A DNA stretch of 64,000 nucleotides. It comes from Leptofilum sp041748655 (GTDB lineage: Bacteria; Chloroflexota; Anaerolineae; Promineifilales; Promineifilaceae). Where the stretch lies: assembly GCA_041748655.1 (NCBI GenBank), contig JBGTCV010000094.1, positions 21,820 through 85,819 of the forward strand, in the 5' to 3' direction. The notes under the pieces were generated by a model. It made no database searches. It had not been told where the DNA came from and saw only the letters and a list, made by a program, of their open reading frames with translations. Made by a program: the position numbers and the translations under genes. Of the stretch, positions 9,338-19,766 are shown one piece after another. Each line of letters starts with the position of its first letter. The first letter of the stretch is position 1.

Positions 9338-10828
9338 TTATGGCCGGTCAAAATAGAGCAGTCGTACCGCTTTATAATCGCGGTCAGTGGCACAAATGCC
9401 GTCGCCATAAAGATGCTCTGCATCGTAGGCGATGCGCGGATTGCCTGCCCCATCCAGCGCCAGCGACGGCCGATATCCGCCGTACCAATAAGATGCAAGG
9501 CAGCCGATGGGGGGCGTGATGGGGAAATCGGCATCCAAATCTTCAGATGATTCGGCTACCACTGCTTCCCAGACACCATTGCTGCTCTGGCAGTTTGCCG
9601 TGCAGTGCGTATAGGCCAGGCCAATTGTGCCGGTGATCTGGAAGACCAGATGGGGGCGATTGTTCGGATCAATCAGCAGGTCAGGATGCTGGCCCATGCC
9701 CTGGTTTAGCTCCAGGTCGATACCATCCCAATTGCCCTGTTCCAGACAGCTGCCGTTACACCAGATGTAGTACAGCTTCTCACCCGCGCCATTGTTGAAG
9801 GCACCCTGGTAGAAGGCGAGACGCGGCCGCCCGGCGCTGTCCAGGCGCAGCACCCAGAAGGCATGCCCAGAGCCGCGATCAAACAAGGGCACACGCTGCC
9901 AGTTGTCGCTGTTGTCGCAGTTACTGTTGCATTGCAAGTAGTAAACGGCGCTGGGGCCAAAGGGCGTGGAGATGTAGCTGACGACGCGCGGCTGCCCGCT
10001 GGCGGTAAAGGCCAGCGAAGGGTAAGTGAATAGTTCGTAGTTGTCATCGCCGCCCTGGTCCAGCCGGGCTTCAAACCAGTTATTTGGGTTGGTGCAGCTG
10101 CTGTCGCAAAAGACGTAGTAGCTGCCCCAATGTTGGCTGCCCTGGTTGTCGAAGTAGATGAAGCGTGGTCGGCCTTGCGGATCAAGGGTGAAATAATTTT
10201 GGCCATAATCCCACAGGTTCATATCCACCACGTCGTGGTAGGCGACGTTTATAAGTTTCCAGTTGGCCGGGTTGGTGCAGCTATCGTCGCAAGCCGCGTA
10301 TTGGAAATGCCCCGCGCCGCTGCCGGTTTTGAGCAGTATGCGAGGCTGGCCAACGGCCGTTAACTGTAACTGAACCTCCTGCACGTCATCGCTAAGGGCG
10401 ATACCGCTCCAGTTCGTTGGCTGGCTGCAATCGGTTGCAGTCGGCTGGCAGTAACCATAATAAGCCGCGCTTTCCCCGCTGCTGTCCAGGCCAAAAGCAG
10501 CATAAGCGATATGCATTCCGCCGGCATCGTCTACCTTCATGTTAGCGCTGTTTGTCTGGCGTGTTTTGTCCAGGAAAAGTGCGCCTGCGCTGCCGCCAGA
10601 AGGGGGCGGCGTGGGTGATGGTGTCGGTGTCGGGGCAGGTGTCGGACTGTTGGTGGCTGGATTCACCACCAGCGGCAGATAAAGCATCTGGCTCCCCGCC
10701 GCCTGCGCTGTGGTTGGCTCATCTTGCATGGTAAAAACGGCCGTCACAACAGCGGCTAGGAACAAGACTAATAACAAAGCCGGTCCCACACGAACTGCGC
10801 CAGGGCGCTGTGTCAAAAATTGTTGCAT
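9338..10828 (-). CDS. Secreted protein with YLPLVV motif, Pro/Thr stalk and six Cys-Cys-Trp repeats
   Basis: This 496-aa protein has an N-terminal membrane/signal segment (about 16-35), then YLPLVVNP, a short segment that recurs in exported Chloroflexota proteins. A Pro/Thr/Ser-rich stalk (about 58-80) follows. The rest consists of about six units of roughly 55-60 residues. Each ends in a strand with two Cys three or more residues apart and an N-W pair, for example YAACDDSCTNPANW, YVFCDSSCTNPNNW, YLQCNSNCDNSDNW and YIWCNGSCLEQGNW. Intervening parts read like propeller blades (LDSAGRPRLAFYQG). This suggests an extracellular beta-propeller stabilised by one disulphide per blade. The ligand is unknown. 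It lies upstream of the SARP gene and has a promoter with three 11-bp-spaced AACGC boxes. Confidence 0.7.
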   Translation of the reverse strand: MQQFLTQRPGAVRVGPALLLVLFLAAVVTAVFTMQDEPTTAQAAGSQMLYLPLVVNPATNSPTPAPTPTPSPTPPPSGGSAGALFLDKTRQTNSANMKVDDAGGMHIAYAAFGLDSSGESAAYYGYCQPTATDCSQPTNWSGIALSDDVQEVQLQLTAVGQPRILLKTGSGAGHFQYAACDDSCTNPANWKLINVAYHDVVDMNLWDYGQNYFTLDPQGRPRFIYFDNQGSQHWGSYYVFCDSSCTNPNNWFEARLDQGGDDNYELFTYPSLAFTASGQPRVVSYISTPFGPSAVYYLQCNSNCDNSDNWQRVPLFDRGSGHAFWVLRLDSAGRPRLAFYQGAFNNGAGEKLYYIWCNGSCLEQGNWDGIDLELNQGMGQHPDLLIDPNNRPHLVFQITGTIGLAYTHCTANCQSSNGVWEAVVAESSEDLDADFPITPPIGCLASYWYGGYRPSLALDGAGNPRIAYDAEHLYGDGICATDRDYKAVRLLYFDRP

Positions 10829-10886
10829 GATAGATAAATCTCCTATTTATGATGATCCTTGCAATTAATTTCATTGATGGGCACAG

Positions 10887-10926
10887 GATATAGAATGCTG
10901 CGTTAGGCAGGCGTTAGGCAGGCGTT
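10887..10926 (-). promoter_or_regulatory. Putative SARP-type promoter of the secreted repeat protein
   Basis: On the minus strand AACGC occurs three times at exact 11-bp intervals (edges at plus-strand 10900, 10911, 10922), as AACGCCTGCCT twice and then AACGCAG. A -10-like TATATC (10892-10887) follows 7 bp after the last box. Upstream, CATCAC-(8)-AAACGC is also shared with the oxidoreductase promoter. Direct repeats of one helical turn just before the -10 are the known hallmark of SARP binding. The rest of the 368-bp gap up to 11196 holds two ACGGCCGT copies and the candidate promoter at 11077-11106. Confidence 0.5.
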
Positions 10927-11076
10927 TGAGTTTGCGTGATGGGCAGATGGCTTTAACCCTTTGTTTAGAAATGCGGCAGCTCCGGCTTTCAAGACGCGGG
11001 GTTTTGCTTCAGGGCGGCTGTTCATGGCGATGATTCGCAGAGACGGCCGTTTTTTGGTGCTGCCGGGATTTTGCTG

Positions 11077-11106
11077 TTGCGAACGGCCGTAACTGCTTGT
11101 TACAAT
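11077..11106 (+). promoter_or_regulatory. Candidate promoter of the SDR gene
   Basis: TTGCGA (11077-11082) and TACAAT (11101-11106) are separated by 18 bp, about 90 bp before the SDR start. The -35 is only a partial match. Confidence 0.3.
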
Positions 11107-11196
11107 CCCCCCAATTGCCAACCCACAAAAACCACTCGGGCACGATAGGCCAACCGGCCATTGGCGCGAGATAAAAATCAGCCGAGGTGAAATTTA

Positions 11197-11964
11197 ATGA
11201 AAATATCAGGGTCAACTTTTTTAGTCACGGGCGGGAGTTCCGGCTTGGGCGCGGCCTGTGTCCGTCGTTTAGCTGCGGCCGGGGCCAACCTGCTCATTGC
11301 CGATCTCAACAGCGAGGCGGGGGAAGCGTTAGCCGATGAGCTGGGCATCAATGCCAAATTTGTCCAAACCAATGTGGCGTCGGAGGAGGATGTGCAGGGG
11401 GCGGTGGATACGGCCGTTGCCCACTTCGGCAATCTACACGGCGTCATCAACTGCGCCGGTATTGCCATCGCCAGCAAAGTGATTGGCCGCGACGGGCCTC
11501 ATTCTTTGGACGCATTCAGTAAAGTTATCCAGGTTAATCTCATTGGAACCTTTAACGTGATTCGGCTGGCGGCGGCCGTTATGGCCGCAGCAGAACCCAA
11601 CGAAGCGGGTGAACGCGGCGTCATCATCAATACCGCCTCCGTGGCGGCGTTTGATGGCCAGATGGGGCAGGCGGCTTACGCCGCCTCCAAGGGGGGCGTG
11701 GTGGGCATGACTTTACCCATCGCCCGCGACCTGGCTCGCAGCGGTATCCGGGTCATGACCATTGCCCCCGGCATCTTCGAGACGCCAATGCTGGCTGGTT
11801 TACCCGAAAAAGCGCGGCAGTCGCTGGGTGAGCAGGTTCCCTTTCCTTCGCGGCTGGGCCGCCCGGAGGAGTACGCCGCCCTGGCCCAGCACATCATCGA
11901 AAACGAAATGCTCAACGGCGAAGTCATTCGCCTGGATGGCGCTATCCGCATGGCACCGCGCTAA
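11197..11964 (+). CDS. SDR family oxidoreductase, 3-hydroxyacyl-CoA dehydrogenase type 2 (HSD10)-like
   Basis: A classical short-chain dehydrogenase/reductase of 255 aa. It has the cofactor motif VTGGSSGLG near residue 10, acidic LLIADL after beta-2 (favouring NAD), NCAG, and the catalytic Ser in NTASVAAFDGQMGQ with Tyr-Lys in YAASKGG. The insertion IASKVIGRDGPHSLDAFSKVIQVNLIGTF and the C-terminal ending resemble 17-beta-HSD10/3-hydroxyacyl-CoA dehydrogenase type 2, which oxidises L-3-hydroxyacyl-CoA in fatty acid or branched-chain amino acid breakdown. The start is ATG 11197. It is followed 68 bp later by transketolase, to which it has no obvious metabolic link. Confidence 0.82.
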   Translation: MKISGSTFLVTGGSSGLGAACVRRLAAAGANLLIADLNSEAGEALADELGINAKFVQTNVASEEDVQGAVDTAVAHFGNLHGVINCAGIAIASKVIGRDGPHSLDAFSKVIQVNLIGTFNVIRLAAAVMAAAEPNEAGERGVIINTASVAAFDGQMGQAAYAASKGGVVGMTLPIARDLARSGIRVMTIAPGIFETPMLAGLPEKARQSLGEQVPFPSRLGRPEEYAALAQHIIENEMLNGEVIRLDGAIRMAPR

Positions 11965-12032
11965 TTTTCAGGAAAAATTCTTGCTCTTTGTGCAAGAAGC
12001 TGACTGATAAGGTACAAAAAATGGAGAATTCA

Positions 12033-14021
<1,989 letters not shown>

Positions 14022-14089
14022 TGTCTGCTATGGCGTAAAAGACGGCCCGGAGATTGGAGTTGTTCCTGATTAAAAGGATGAAGAATTTC

Positions 14090-14160
14090 GGACACAGATG
14101 AACACAGATTTTCACAGATAAAAGAAATAAATCTGTGTTTATCTGTGAAAATCTGTGTCC
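14090..14160. repeat. Intergenic inverted repeat of ACACAGAT units
   Basis: Starting GGACACAGAT at 14090 and ending ATCTGTGTCC at 14160, this 71-bp element is a nested palindrome made of repeated ACAGAT/ATCTGT words around a short AT-rich centre. It sits between convergent genes (transketolase and the LPESG protein) and may serve both as a terminator. Confidence 0.75.
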
Positions 14161-14183
14161 CATTTCTTATTGAAGAACAAGCC

Positions 14184-14732
14184 TTACGCCGTGCGGCGTT
14201 TTGTTTCCAGAACCAGCCCTACGCCGATGAGTGCCAGACCGAATACGGCCGTTACCCCCACCAAGCCATTGCTGCCAGCCGCCGCCGCGCCAGATTCTGG
14301 CAAAATGATGACGGCATTGATCCCCTGGCTGATGCAGAAGTTATTGCCCGTTTGCACCAGTCCTGTGTCCGGGAAGACGGGGGCGTACCGTGGATTTTCT
14401 GAGGTGACAAAATATTTGGCGGCATCTGGCTTGGCCGTGACGCGCCAGTAGCTTTCCCCGGCGGCTGCCAGCCCGTAGGTGCCGTCTGCGGCTGTGGTGA
14501 GCGTCACCACAGTCGCCTCATCGCTGCTGACAAACTCGATGGTGACCCCTTCAACCCCTGTTTCACCCTCGACCCCACTATCAAAGCAGAGGCCGTCGCC
14601 ATTCACATCCAGATTTACCGCGCCGGTAATGTAACCCGTGTCGCTCTCTTGCGCCTGCACCGCGCCCACTGCCAGCAGCAAAATGGCGCTCACGAACAGT
14701 ATCATCAAGCCAATACGTTTTGTTTGATTCAT
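14184..14732 (-). CDS. Sortase-anchored surface protein with SdrD/collagen-binding-B-like domain
   Basis: This 182-aa protein has a signal peptide (about 1-28, ending AVQAQE). One carboxypeptidase/SdrD_B-like beta domain follows, including NLDVNGDGLCFDSGVEGETGVEGVTIEF and ADGTYGLAAAGESYWRV. The C-terminus is a clear cell-wall sorting signal: LPESG at 144-148, a hydrophobic helix and KRR. Sortase would cleave between Ser-Gly or at the Gly position by analogy with LPxTG. The gene lies 83 bp downstream of a sortase gene on the same strand, so it is the probable dedicated substrate. Its binding partner is unknown. Confidence 0.8.
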   Translation of the reverse strand: MNQTKRIGLMILFVSAILLLAVGAVQAQESDTGYITGAVNLDVNGDGLCFDSGVEGETGVEGVTIEFVSSDEATVVTLTTAADGTYGLAAAGESYWRVTAKPDAAKYFVTSENPRYAPVFPDTGLVQTGNNFCISQGINAVIILPESGAAAAGSNGLVGVTAVFGLALIGVGLVLETKRRTA

Positions 14733-14815
14733 GATTAACCTCCTAAAAATGGGCGTGAAAGCGACCTTTGGCTGAATCGTTTGCCGGAAAAACCGTTTTC
14801 ACTAAATAGACATAC

Positions 14816-15562
14816 TCAGTTCTGGTTGGTTGGAAACGCTACGACGATGAGCCGGTGGGAATTGTCGGTGTGGGGCCAGCAGGTTACCAGCGTGACCCTT
14901 TCATCATCAGTTGGCTGAATCCATTGGGCGTTTTCTAACTGTACCTCCACTGGTTGGCCACGCTCTGGCAAAATTTGTATCTCGGCGACGGTGTAATTGT
15001 GGGGTGTTTCCGAATCATAAACGATAATTTGTGAACCCACTTCCAGATCAACCAGCCTGCCAAATACCTCGTCAAAGATGTTGTGGTGGCCGTTTAACAC
15101 CGTATTGCCGGGCTGCCCCAGCGGGGCGCTGTTGTTGTGCCAGCCGGCTTCATAAGCACTTGGCACCAGCCATTGGTAAAACATCTGCCCGTTGTTTTCA
15201 AACGGGGTGAGGCCCACGGTGGTTATGGGGGCATCTACATCGATGCTGGGAATGACAATGCGCCGGGGCTGCTTGGCCAGACTACCCCTGGGAGCGTCTT
15301 GCAGAGAAACAAGGTTGGCAGGCAGGCTGATTTCGGTACTGTTTGTGGGCAGTTCGGCCGTTTCTGCTCCTGTTGTATCTTCTGGTACAGGGGTGATGAC
15401 AACGGTGATGACGGGCAGCGGCGTTCTGGTGGCAGCAGCCGTTTGGCGTGCGGCGGGCTGGCTAAAAAAAACAGCAGCGGCCAGGGCCACCACAATCAGG
15501 CCAATGGTGATAAAGACCACACCCAGAGGGACGATTTTTTCATCAGAATCCTGTTTTGCCAT
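14816..15562 (-). CDS. Sortase (class D/E-like transpeptidase)
   Basis: A membrane-anchored sortase of 248 aa with an N-terminal helix (about 12-35) and a low-complexity linker. The catalytic beta-barrel contains NGHHNIF with His159/160, LVTCWP with the nucleophilic Cys228, and Arg237 in HRLIVVA. These are the three catalytic positions of sortases, which cleave LPxTG-like signals and attach proteins to an acceptor on the outer surface. The gene is directly upstream of an LPESG protein on the same strand. Sortases are typical of monoderm bacteria, consistent with Chloroflexota cell architecture. The exact class cannot be settled from the sequence alone. Confidence 0.9.
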   Translation of the reverse strand: MAKQDSDEKIVPLGVVFITIGLIVVALAAAVFFSQPAARQTAAATRTPLPVITVVITPVPEDTTGAETAELPTNSTEISLPANLVSLQDAPRGSLAKQPRRIVIPSIDVDAPITTVGLTPFENNGQMFYQWLVPSAYEAGWHNNSAPLGQPGNTVLNGHHNIFDEVFGRLVDLEVGSQIIVYDSETPHNYTVAEIQILPERGQPVEVQLENAQWIQPTDDERVTLVTCWPHTDNSHRLIVVAFPTNQN

Positions 15563-15631
15563 AGCTTTGTTTGGGCCGAATGGGTGGATGGAAACGGCCG
15601 TTTACGGCAACAGTATAAACCACAAGCTGGC

Positions 15632-16396
15632 TTATGTAAAGCCGTGGATCTTTCCGCTTAATCGAGCCAGCAGCGCGGGCAGCAGGTCGCCCGCTGCCCC
15701 AGTGAGGGCAAACGTGGCTAAGCGGGTGAGCGGCGTGCTTTGGGGATTGATCTCCACCAGGGTTGCTCCGTGCTCAAGGGCCATCAGAGGTAACGAGGCG
15801 GCGGGGTGTACCAGGGCAGAGGTGCCGATAGAGAGGAAAATATCGCAGGATTGGGCGGCGGAAACGGCCGTTTGCAGCGCCGCCGCCGGTAAATTTTCAC
15901 CAAACCAGACCACATTCGGCCGGAGCAAGCTGCCGCAGGTTGGGCAGGTGGGGGGAATCGCGTCACTTGCTGGCCAATCTTCTACCGGATGTTCCCGAGC
16001 AAAACATTTTGTTTCCAGAATGTTGCCGTGCAGGGCAATCACTGCCTGGCTGCCCGCTCGCTGGTGCAGCCCATCCACATTTTGGGTGATGAGCGTGAAC
16101 CGGGGCACGGCCAACGCCAAGTTTGCCAGAGCGATATGGCCAGGATTCGGTTTGGCCTGGCGAACCATTTCGCGCCGCCAAGCGTACCATTCCCAAACCA
16201 GCCCGGGATTGCGCCGGAATGCTTGCGGCGTCGCCAGCTCTTGCGGATCGTATTGTGCCCAGAGGCCTGTTTGCGCTTCCCGGAAGGTGGGCACGCCGCT
16301 CTCGGCCGAAATACCTGCTCCCGTCAACACGGCCACATGGCTGGCTTCGCGCAATTTCTGCACCAAAAGTTCGGAGATTTCAGCTTTTTCAGACAT
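15632..16396 (-). CDS. cobB: Sir2-family NAD-dependent protein deacylase (sirtuin)
   Basis: A standard-size bacterial sirtuin (254 aa). NAD-binding motifs LTGAGISAESGVPTFR (residues 24-39) and TQNVDGLHQ are present, with the catalytic His in ALHGN. The family removes acetyl/acyl groups from lysines using NAD. The zinc module looks incomplete: TKCFAREHPVEDW has only one Cys where two (C-x2-C) are expected, followed by the normal CPTC pair. A nearby His could serve as a ligand. The ATG is one nucleotide after the TGA of mgtE (TGACATG), so the two genes are translationally coupled. The functional reason for that pairing is not obvious. Confidence 0.9.
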   Translation of the reverse strand: MSEKAEISELLVQKLREASHVAVLTGAGISAESGVPTFREAQTGLWAQYDPQELATPQAFRRNPGLVWEWYAWRREMVRQAKPNPGHIALANLALAVPRFTLITQNVDGLHQRAGSQAVIALHGNILETKCFAREHPVEDWPASDAIPPTCPTCGSLLRPNVVWFGENLPAAALQTAVSAAQSCDIFLSIGTSALVHPAASLPLMALEHGATLVEINPQSTPLTRLATFALTGAAGDLLPALLARLSGKIHGFT

Positions 16397-16397
16397 G

Positions 16398-17762
16398 TCA
16401 CAACCCTAAAATTAGTTTGGCCAGGGAAAAGTAAATCAGCAGCCCGCTGGCATCGACAATGGTGGTGATCATCGGGCCGCTAATGACGGCCGGATCGATA
16501 TGAAAGCGGTCTGCCAGAATGGGAATGACGGTGGCAACCGAAGTTGACCAGATGACCACGATGGGCAGGGTGATGGCGACAACAAGCGCCACTTCAAAGC
16601 CGGTGTGCCACAGCAGCGCCCGGACAATGCCAACCAGCCCCATTGCTATCCCCAGCATCAGCCCAACGGAGACTTCTCGCCGCCACGCCTGGAAGAGATT
16701 GCTCAGGCGCACCTCATCCAGCGTGATGGCCCGAATAATCGTGGCGACCGTCTGGGTGCCCGCGTTACCGCCGGTGCCGGTTATCAACGTGATGAAAAAG
16801 CCCAGCGCTACGACCACATCTAGTTCGTTCTGGAAGAAGCGGATCACTTCGCCAGACAGGGTGGATGCGATGAACAGGAGCATCAGCCAGCCGATGCGCT
16901 TGCGCACAATTTGGAAGGCCGAGACGGCAAAGTAGGGCTGGTCGAGCGGTTGAGAACCACCCAGGCGCTGAATATCCTCCGTCACTTCTTCTTCGAAGAT
17001 GTCCATGACGTCATCGACGGTGATGACGCCAAGCAGCTCGTTTTCATCATTGACCACGGGCATGACAAAGTAATCATAGCGCGCAATCAACTCCGCCAGC
17101 TCTTCCTGATCGGCCGTTACCGGGATAGAGACAACTTCGCTGCTCATGATGGCGTCAATGGTTTGCTGGGGCTGCGAGAGGATGAGGACGCGCAGCGGCA
17201 CCACGCCGATTAGCTTATTGTCCCGGTCTACTACGTAGAGGTAATGCAGCGTTTCGGCATCTTCCAGGGAGCGCAGGTAGTCGAACGTTTCGCTAACGGT
17301 CCATTGGCGCCGCAGGGCAACGACGTCGCGGGTCATCAGGCGGCCTGCGGTATCTTCTTCGTAGGCGAGCAGTTCCTGGACTTCGGCCGCTTCTTCTGGC
17401 TCCATAAGGCCGATGAGCCGGTCGGAGATTTCGTCGGGTAAATCTTCCAGGAACTCGGCGGCGTCGTCCATGGGCAGCTCTTCGAGCAGGTCAGCCAGCC
17501 GTTCGTCGTCTACTTTATCTACCAGCTCCTGGCGCACCTGGCTGCCAGTTTCGTCCAGCACCTCACTGGCAATGCCGAGCGGGAGCAGTTCAAAGAGGGT
17601 AACGGCCGTTTCTGACTCTAATTCGTCTAGCAGCACGGCAATATCAGCCGGGTGAATGCGTGCCAGCATGCTTTGCAGCTCAGCCAGCCTGCCTTCAGCC
17701 ACCATCTGTTCGATCTCTTCAATTGGGGGGAAATTCAGTGCAGCATCATCCATTTGAGACAC
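16398..17762 (-). CDS. mgtE: Magnesium transporter MgtE
   Basis: A full MgtE of 454 aa. It has an N-terminal helical superfamily domain rich in acidic Mg-sensing residues (about 10-130; HPADIAVLLDEL, LLEELPMDDAAEFLEDLP) and paired CBS domains (about 135-260; MTRDVVALRR, MSSEVVSIPV, LLGVITVDDVMDI). A C-terminal five-helix pore follows, with the family signature LITGTGGNAGTQTVATIIRAI. The protein gates a Mg2+-selective channel according to cytosolic Mg2+. It is the first gene of a two-gene unit with the sirtuin. Its leader (about 75 nt from the putative -10) showed no recognisable M-box. Confidence 0.95.
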   Translation of the reverse strand: MSQMDDAALNFPPIEEIEQMVAEGRLAELQSMLARIHPADIAVLLDELESETAVTLFELLPLGIASEVLDETGSQVRQELVDKVDDERLADLLEELPMDDAAEFLEDLPDEISDRLIGLMEPEEAAEVQELLAYEEDTAGRLMTRDVVALRRQWTVSETFDYLRSLEDAETLHYLYVVDRDNKLIGVVPLRVLILSQPQQTIDAIMSSEVVSIPVTADQEELAELIARYDYFVMPVVNDENELLGVITVDDVMDIFEEEVTEDIQRLGGSQPLDQPYFAVSAFQIVRKRIGWLMLLFIASTLSGEVIRFFQNELDVVVALGFFITLITGTGGNAGTQTVATIIRAITLDEVRLSNLFQAWRREVSVGLMLGIAMGLVGIVRALLWHTGFEVALVVAITLPIVVIWSTSVATVIPILADRFHIDPAVISGPMITTIVDASGLLIYFSLAKLILGL

Positions 17763-17837
17763 TCCTATGTGGGGGAGGACGGCCGTTTTTATAAAAATAA
17801 TCTGGTACAGCTCGCAGCATATCGGGAGAGCCTAGCT

Positions 17838-17843
17838 ATTATA
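17838..17843 (-). promoter_or_regulatory. Candidate -10 element of mgtE
   Basis: A consensus TATAAT lies on the minus strand about 75 bp before the mgtE start. The -35 position 17 bp upstream (CTGTCT) is a poor match. Confidence 0.3.
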
Positions 17844-17947
17844 ACGAAGCGTGCCAAATCAGACAGCTTGCCGGTGACTAAAAGGTTCTGTGTTCCCACC
17901 CAGAATCTAGTGAACCGTGTTACAATCTGCCGTCTAAGGAGCACGAG

Positions 17948-18793
17948 ATGGTACCCGTTTTGCTGGCCATAAACTTCCTATTGATGATAATCCTGCCCAT
18001 TTTGTTGGGGCGCTGGATTGCCGCCCGGCGACAGGTAGGATGGGGTTTGTTTGGCATGGGAGCCGTTACCTTTATTTTGTCCCAGGTAGGTCATCTTCCG
18101 TTTAACTGGCTTGTTTTGCGGTCAGCGACCTGGATCAATCCTGAAAATCTGATTGTTTATGCCCTCTTTCTTGGACTTTCGGCGGGCGCTTTTGAAAGCG
18201 TCGGCCGCTACCTCACTTATCGCTTTTGGGCCAAAGAGGCCCGCAGCTGGGGGCAGGGGCTAATGCTGGGGGCGGGGCACGGCGGCATTGAGGCGATCCT
18301 GCTGGGGGCTCTTGGGCTGCTTAATTTTGTCATTTTGCTCGGCCTGAAAAACGGCGCTTTTCAGGGCATTTTGGCTTCTGTGCCAGACGATCAGCTTTAT
18401 TTGGTGGATCTTCAAATTGAGGCTTTGTTTGGCGTTGCGCCAGGGATGGCTGTACTTGGGGCGGTTGAGCGTGTTTTTGCCCTGCTGCTGCATCTTTCCG
18501 CTTCGCTGCTGGTGATGCAGGTGTTTGTACGGGGCCAACTGCGCTGGTTGTGGGCAGCGATTGCGTGGCATGCGCTCATTGATGGCGTGCTGGTCTATGT
18601 TGTGGTCCTTTGGGGAGCTGTGACAGCAGAGCTGGTGTTGGGCGGGATGAGTCTGGTGAGTGTGGGCATCATTTTCTGGCTGCGGACGCCGGAGCCAACG
18701 GCCGTTCCCCAGGAACCGCTTCCCGAATTGCAGCCGCTTGCGCCAATGGAAATATCTGCGGACTCATTGACACGCAGCAAATACTCAAGTTAA
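17948..18793 (+). CDS. YhfC-family intramembrane protease-like protein
   Basis: A hydrophobic protein of 281 aa with about seven or eight membrane helices. It carries the conserved sets of the YhfC family (glutamic-type intramembrane protease relatives of the CPBP/Abi clan): GAFESVGRYLTYRF, GHGGIEA, HLSASLLVMQVF and AWHALIDGVLVY. The Glu and His residues within helices are the presumed active site. The substrate is unknown. TAAGGAG lies 6 nt before the ATG. An ABC exporter begins 35 bp downstream on the same strand, so the two may be co-transcribed, as membrane proteases of this clan often accompany peptide or drug exporters. Confidence 0.75.
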   Translation: MVPVLLAINFLLMIILPILLGRWIAARRQVGWGLFGMGAVTFILSQVGHLPFNWLVLRSATWINPENLIVYALFLGLSAGAFESVGRYLTYRFWAKEARSWGQGLMLGAGHGGIEAILLGALGLLNFVILLGLKNGAFQGILASVPDDQLYLVDLQIEALFGVAPGMAVLGAVERVFALLLHLSASLLVMQVFVRGQLRWLWAAIAWHALIDGVLVYVVVLWGAVTAELVLGGMSLVSVGIIFWLRTPEPTAVPQEPLPELQPLAPMEISADSLTRSKYSS

Positions 18794-18827
18794 CTTCGTG
18801 TAGCGAATAATGCAGGCATAAATAATT

Positions 18828-19766
18828 ATGATAGAAACAAACAATTTGACTAAGAAGTTTGGGGAATTAACGGCCGTAGACCGTCTTACCCTCACCATTC
18901 CAGAAGGGCAAGTGTTTGGTTTTTTGGGGCCAAATGGGGCGGGCAAAACAACCACCGTGCGCATGCTTACCAGCCTGATTTCTCCGACGGCGGGCAGCGC
19001 GGTGGTGATGGGCCACCGGCTGGGGCAGGCGGATACCGATATTCGACGCAACGTGGGCATTCTTACTGAGACGCCCGGCATGTATGAAAGGCTGTCGGCC
19101 TACAAAAATTTGGCCATTTATGCCCGGCTGTATGAGGTGAAAGATATCGCCGGGCAGGTGGAGAAATATTTGCGCCTGCTGGGCTTGTGGGAGCGGCGGG
19201 ATGATGCGGCGGGCACGTTTAGCAAGGGGATGCGGCAAAAGCTGGCCATCGCCCGCGCCCTGCTTCACGAACCACGTATTTTGTTCCTGGATGAGCCAAC
19301 GGCGGGGCTAGACCCGGAAGCGTCCCGCCTGGTGCGTGACTTTATTGCCGACGTGAAGGGGCAGGGGCGCACCATCTTCCTGACGACGCACAATCTGGAT
19401 GAGGCAGACCGGCTGTGTGACCGGGTGGCGGTGTTTAAGTCTCGCCTGCGGGTGCTGGATACGCCAGAGGGTTTACGGCAGCAGCTGTACGGCCGTCAGG
19501 TGGTCTTCCACATGGCCGATACGGCGGAGGCGGGGCTGCCCGTCCTGCAAAACTTGCCCTACATCAAGAAGATTGAAGCGGTAGAAAACAAGCTGCTGGT
19601 GGCCGTAGACGAACCCGAGCAGCACAATCCGGAAATGATCCGGCGACTGGTCGAGGCGGGGCAAAATATCCAGTTTGTGGGGGAGCTGCGCTACTCGCTG
19701 GAGGAAATCTACCTGCAACTCATCAACCAGACGGATGCAGAGGAGGGGGCCGATGGACAAAATTAA
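18828..19766 (+). CDS. ABC transporter ATP-binding protein (NatA/CcmA-like)
   Basis: A standard ABC-2 type exporter ATPase of 312 aa. It has Walker A GPNGAGKTT near residue 36, signature TFSKGMRQKLAIARAL, Walker B ILFLDEPTAGLD and the H-loop TTHNLDEA. The C-terminal extension (about 220-310) is the regulatory domain usual in the DRA/NatA group. It energises export through the permease whose gene overlaps its 3' end by 14 nt. Cargo is unknown; NatAB exports Na+, related systems export peptides or antibiotics. Confidence 0.92.
   Translation: MIETNNLTKKFGELTAVDRLTLTIPEGQVFGFLGPNGAGKTTTVRMLTSLISPTAGSAVVMGHRLGQADTDIRRNVGILTETPGMYERLSAYKNLAIYARLYEVKDIAGQVEKYLRLLGLWERRDDAAGTFSKGMRQKLAIARALLHEPRILFLDEPTAGLDPEASRLVRDFIADVKGQGRTIFLTTHNLDEADRLCDRVAVFKSRLRVLDTPEGLRQQLYGRQVVFHMADTAEAGLPVLQNLPYIKKIEAVENKLLVAVDEPEQHNPEMIRRLVEAGQNIQFVGELRYSLEEIYLQLINQTDAEEGADGQN

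Noticed and set aside
17763..17947. Possible M-box riboswitch before mgtE
   Set aside because: The leader of ~75 nt is too short for an M-box and shows none of its conserved segments.
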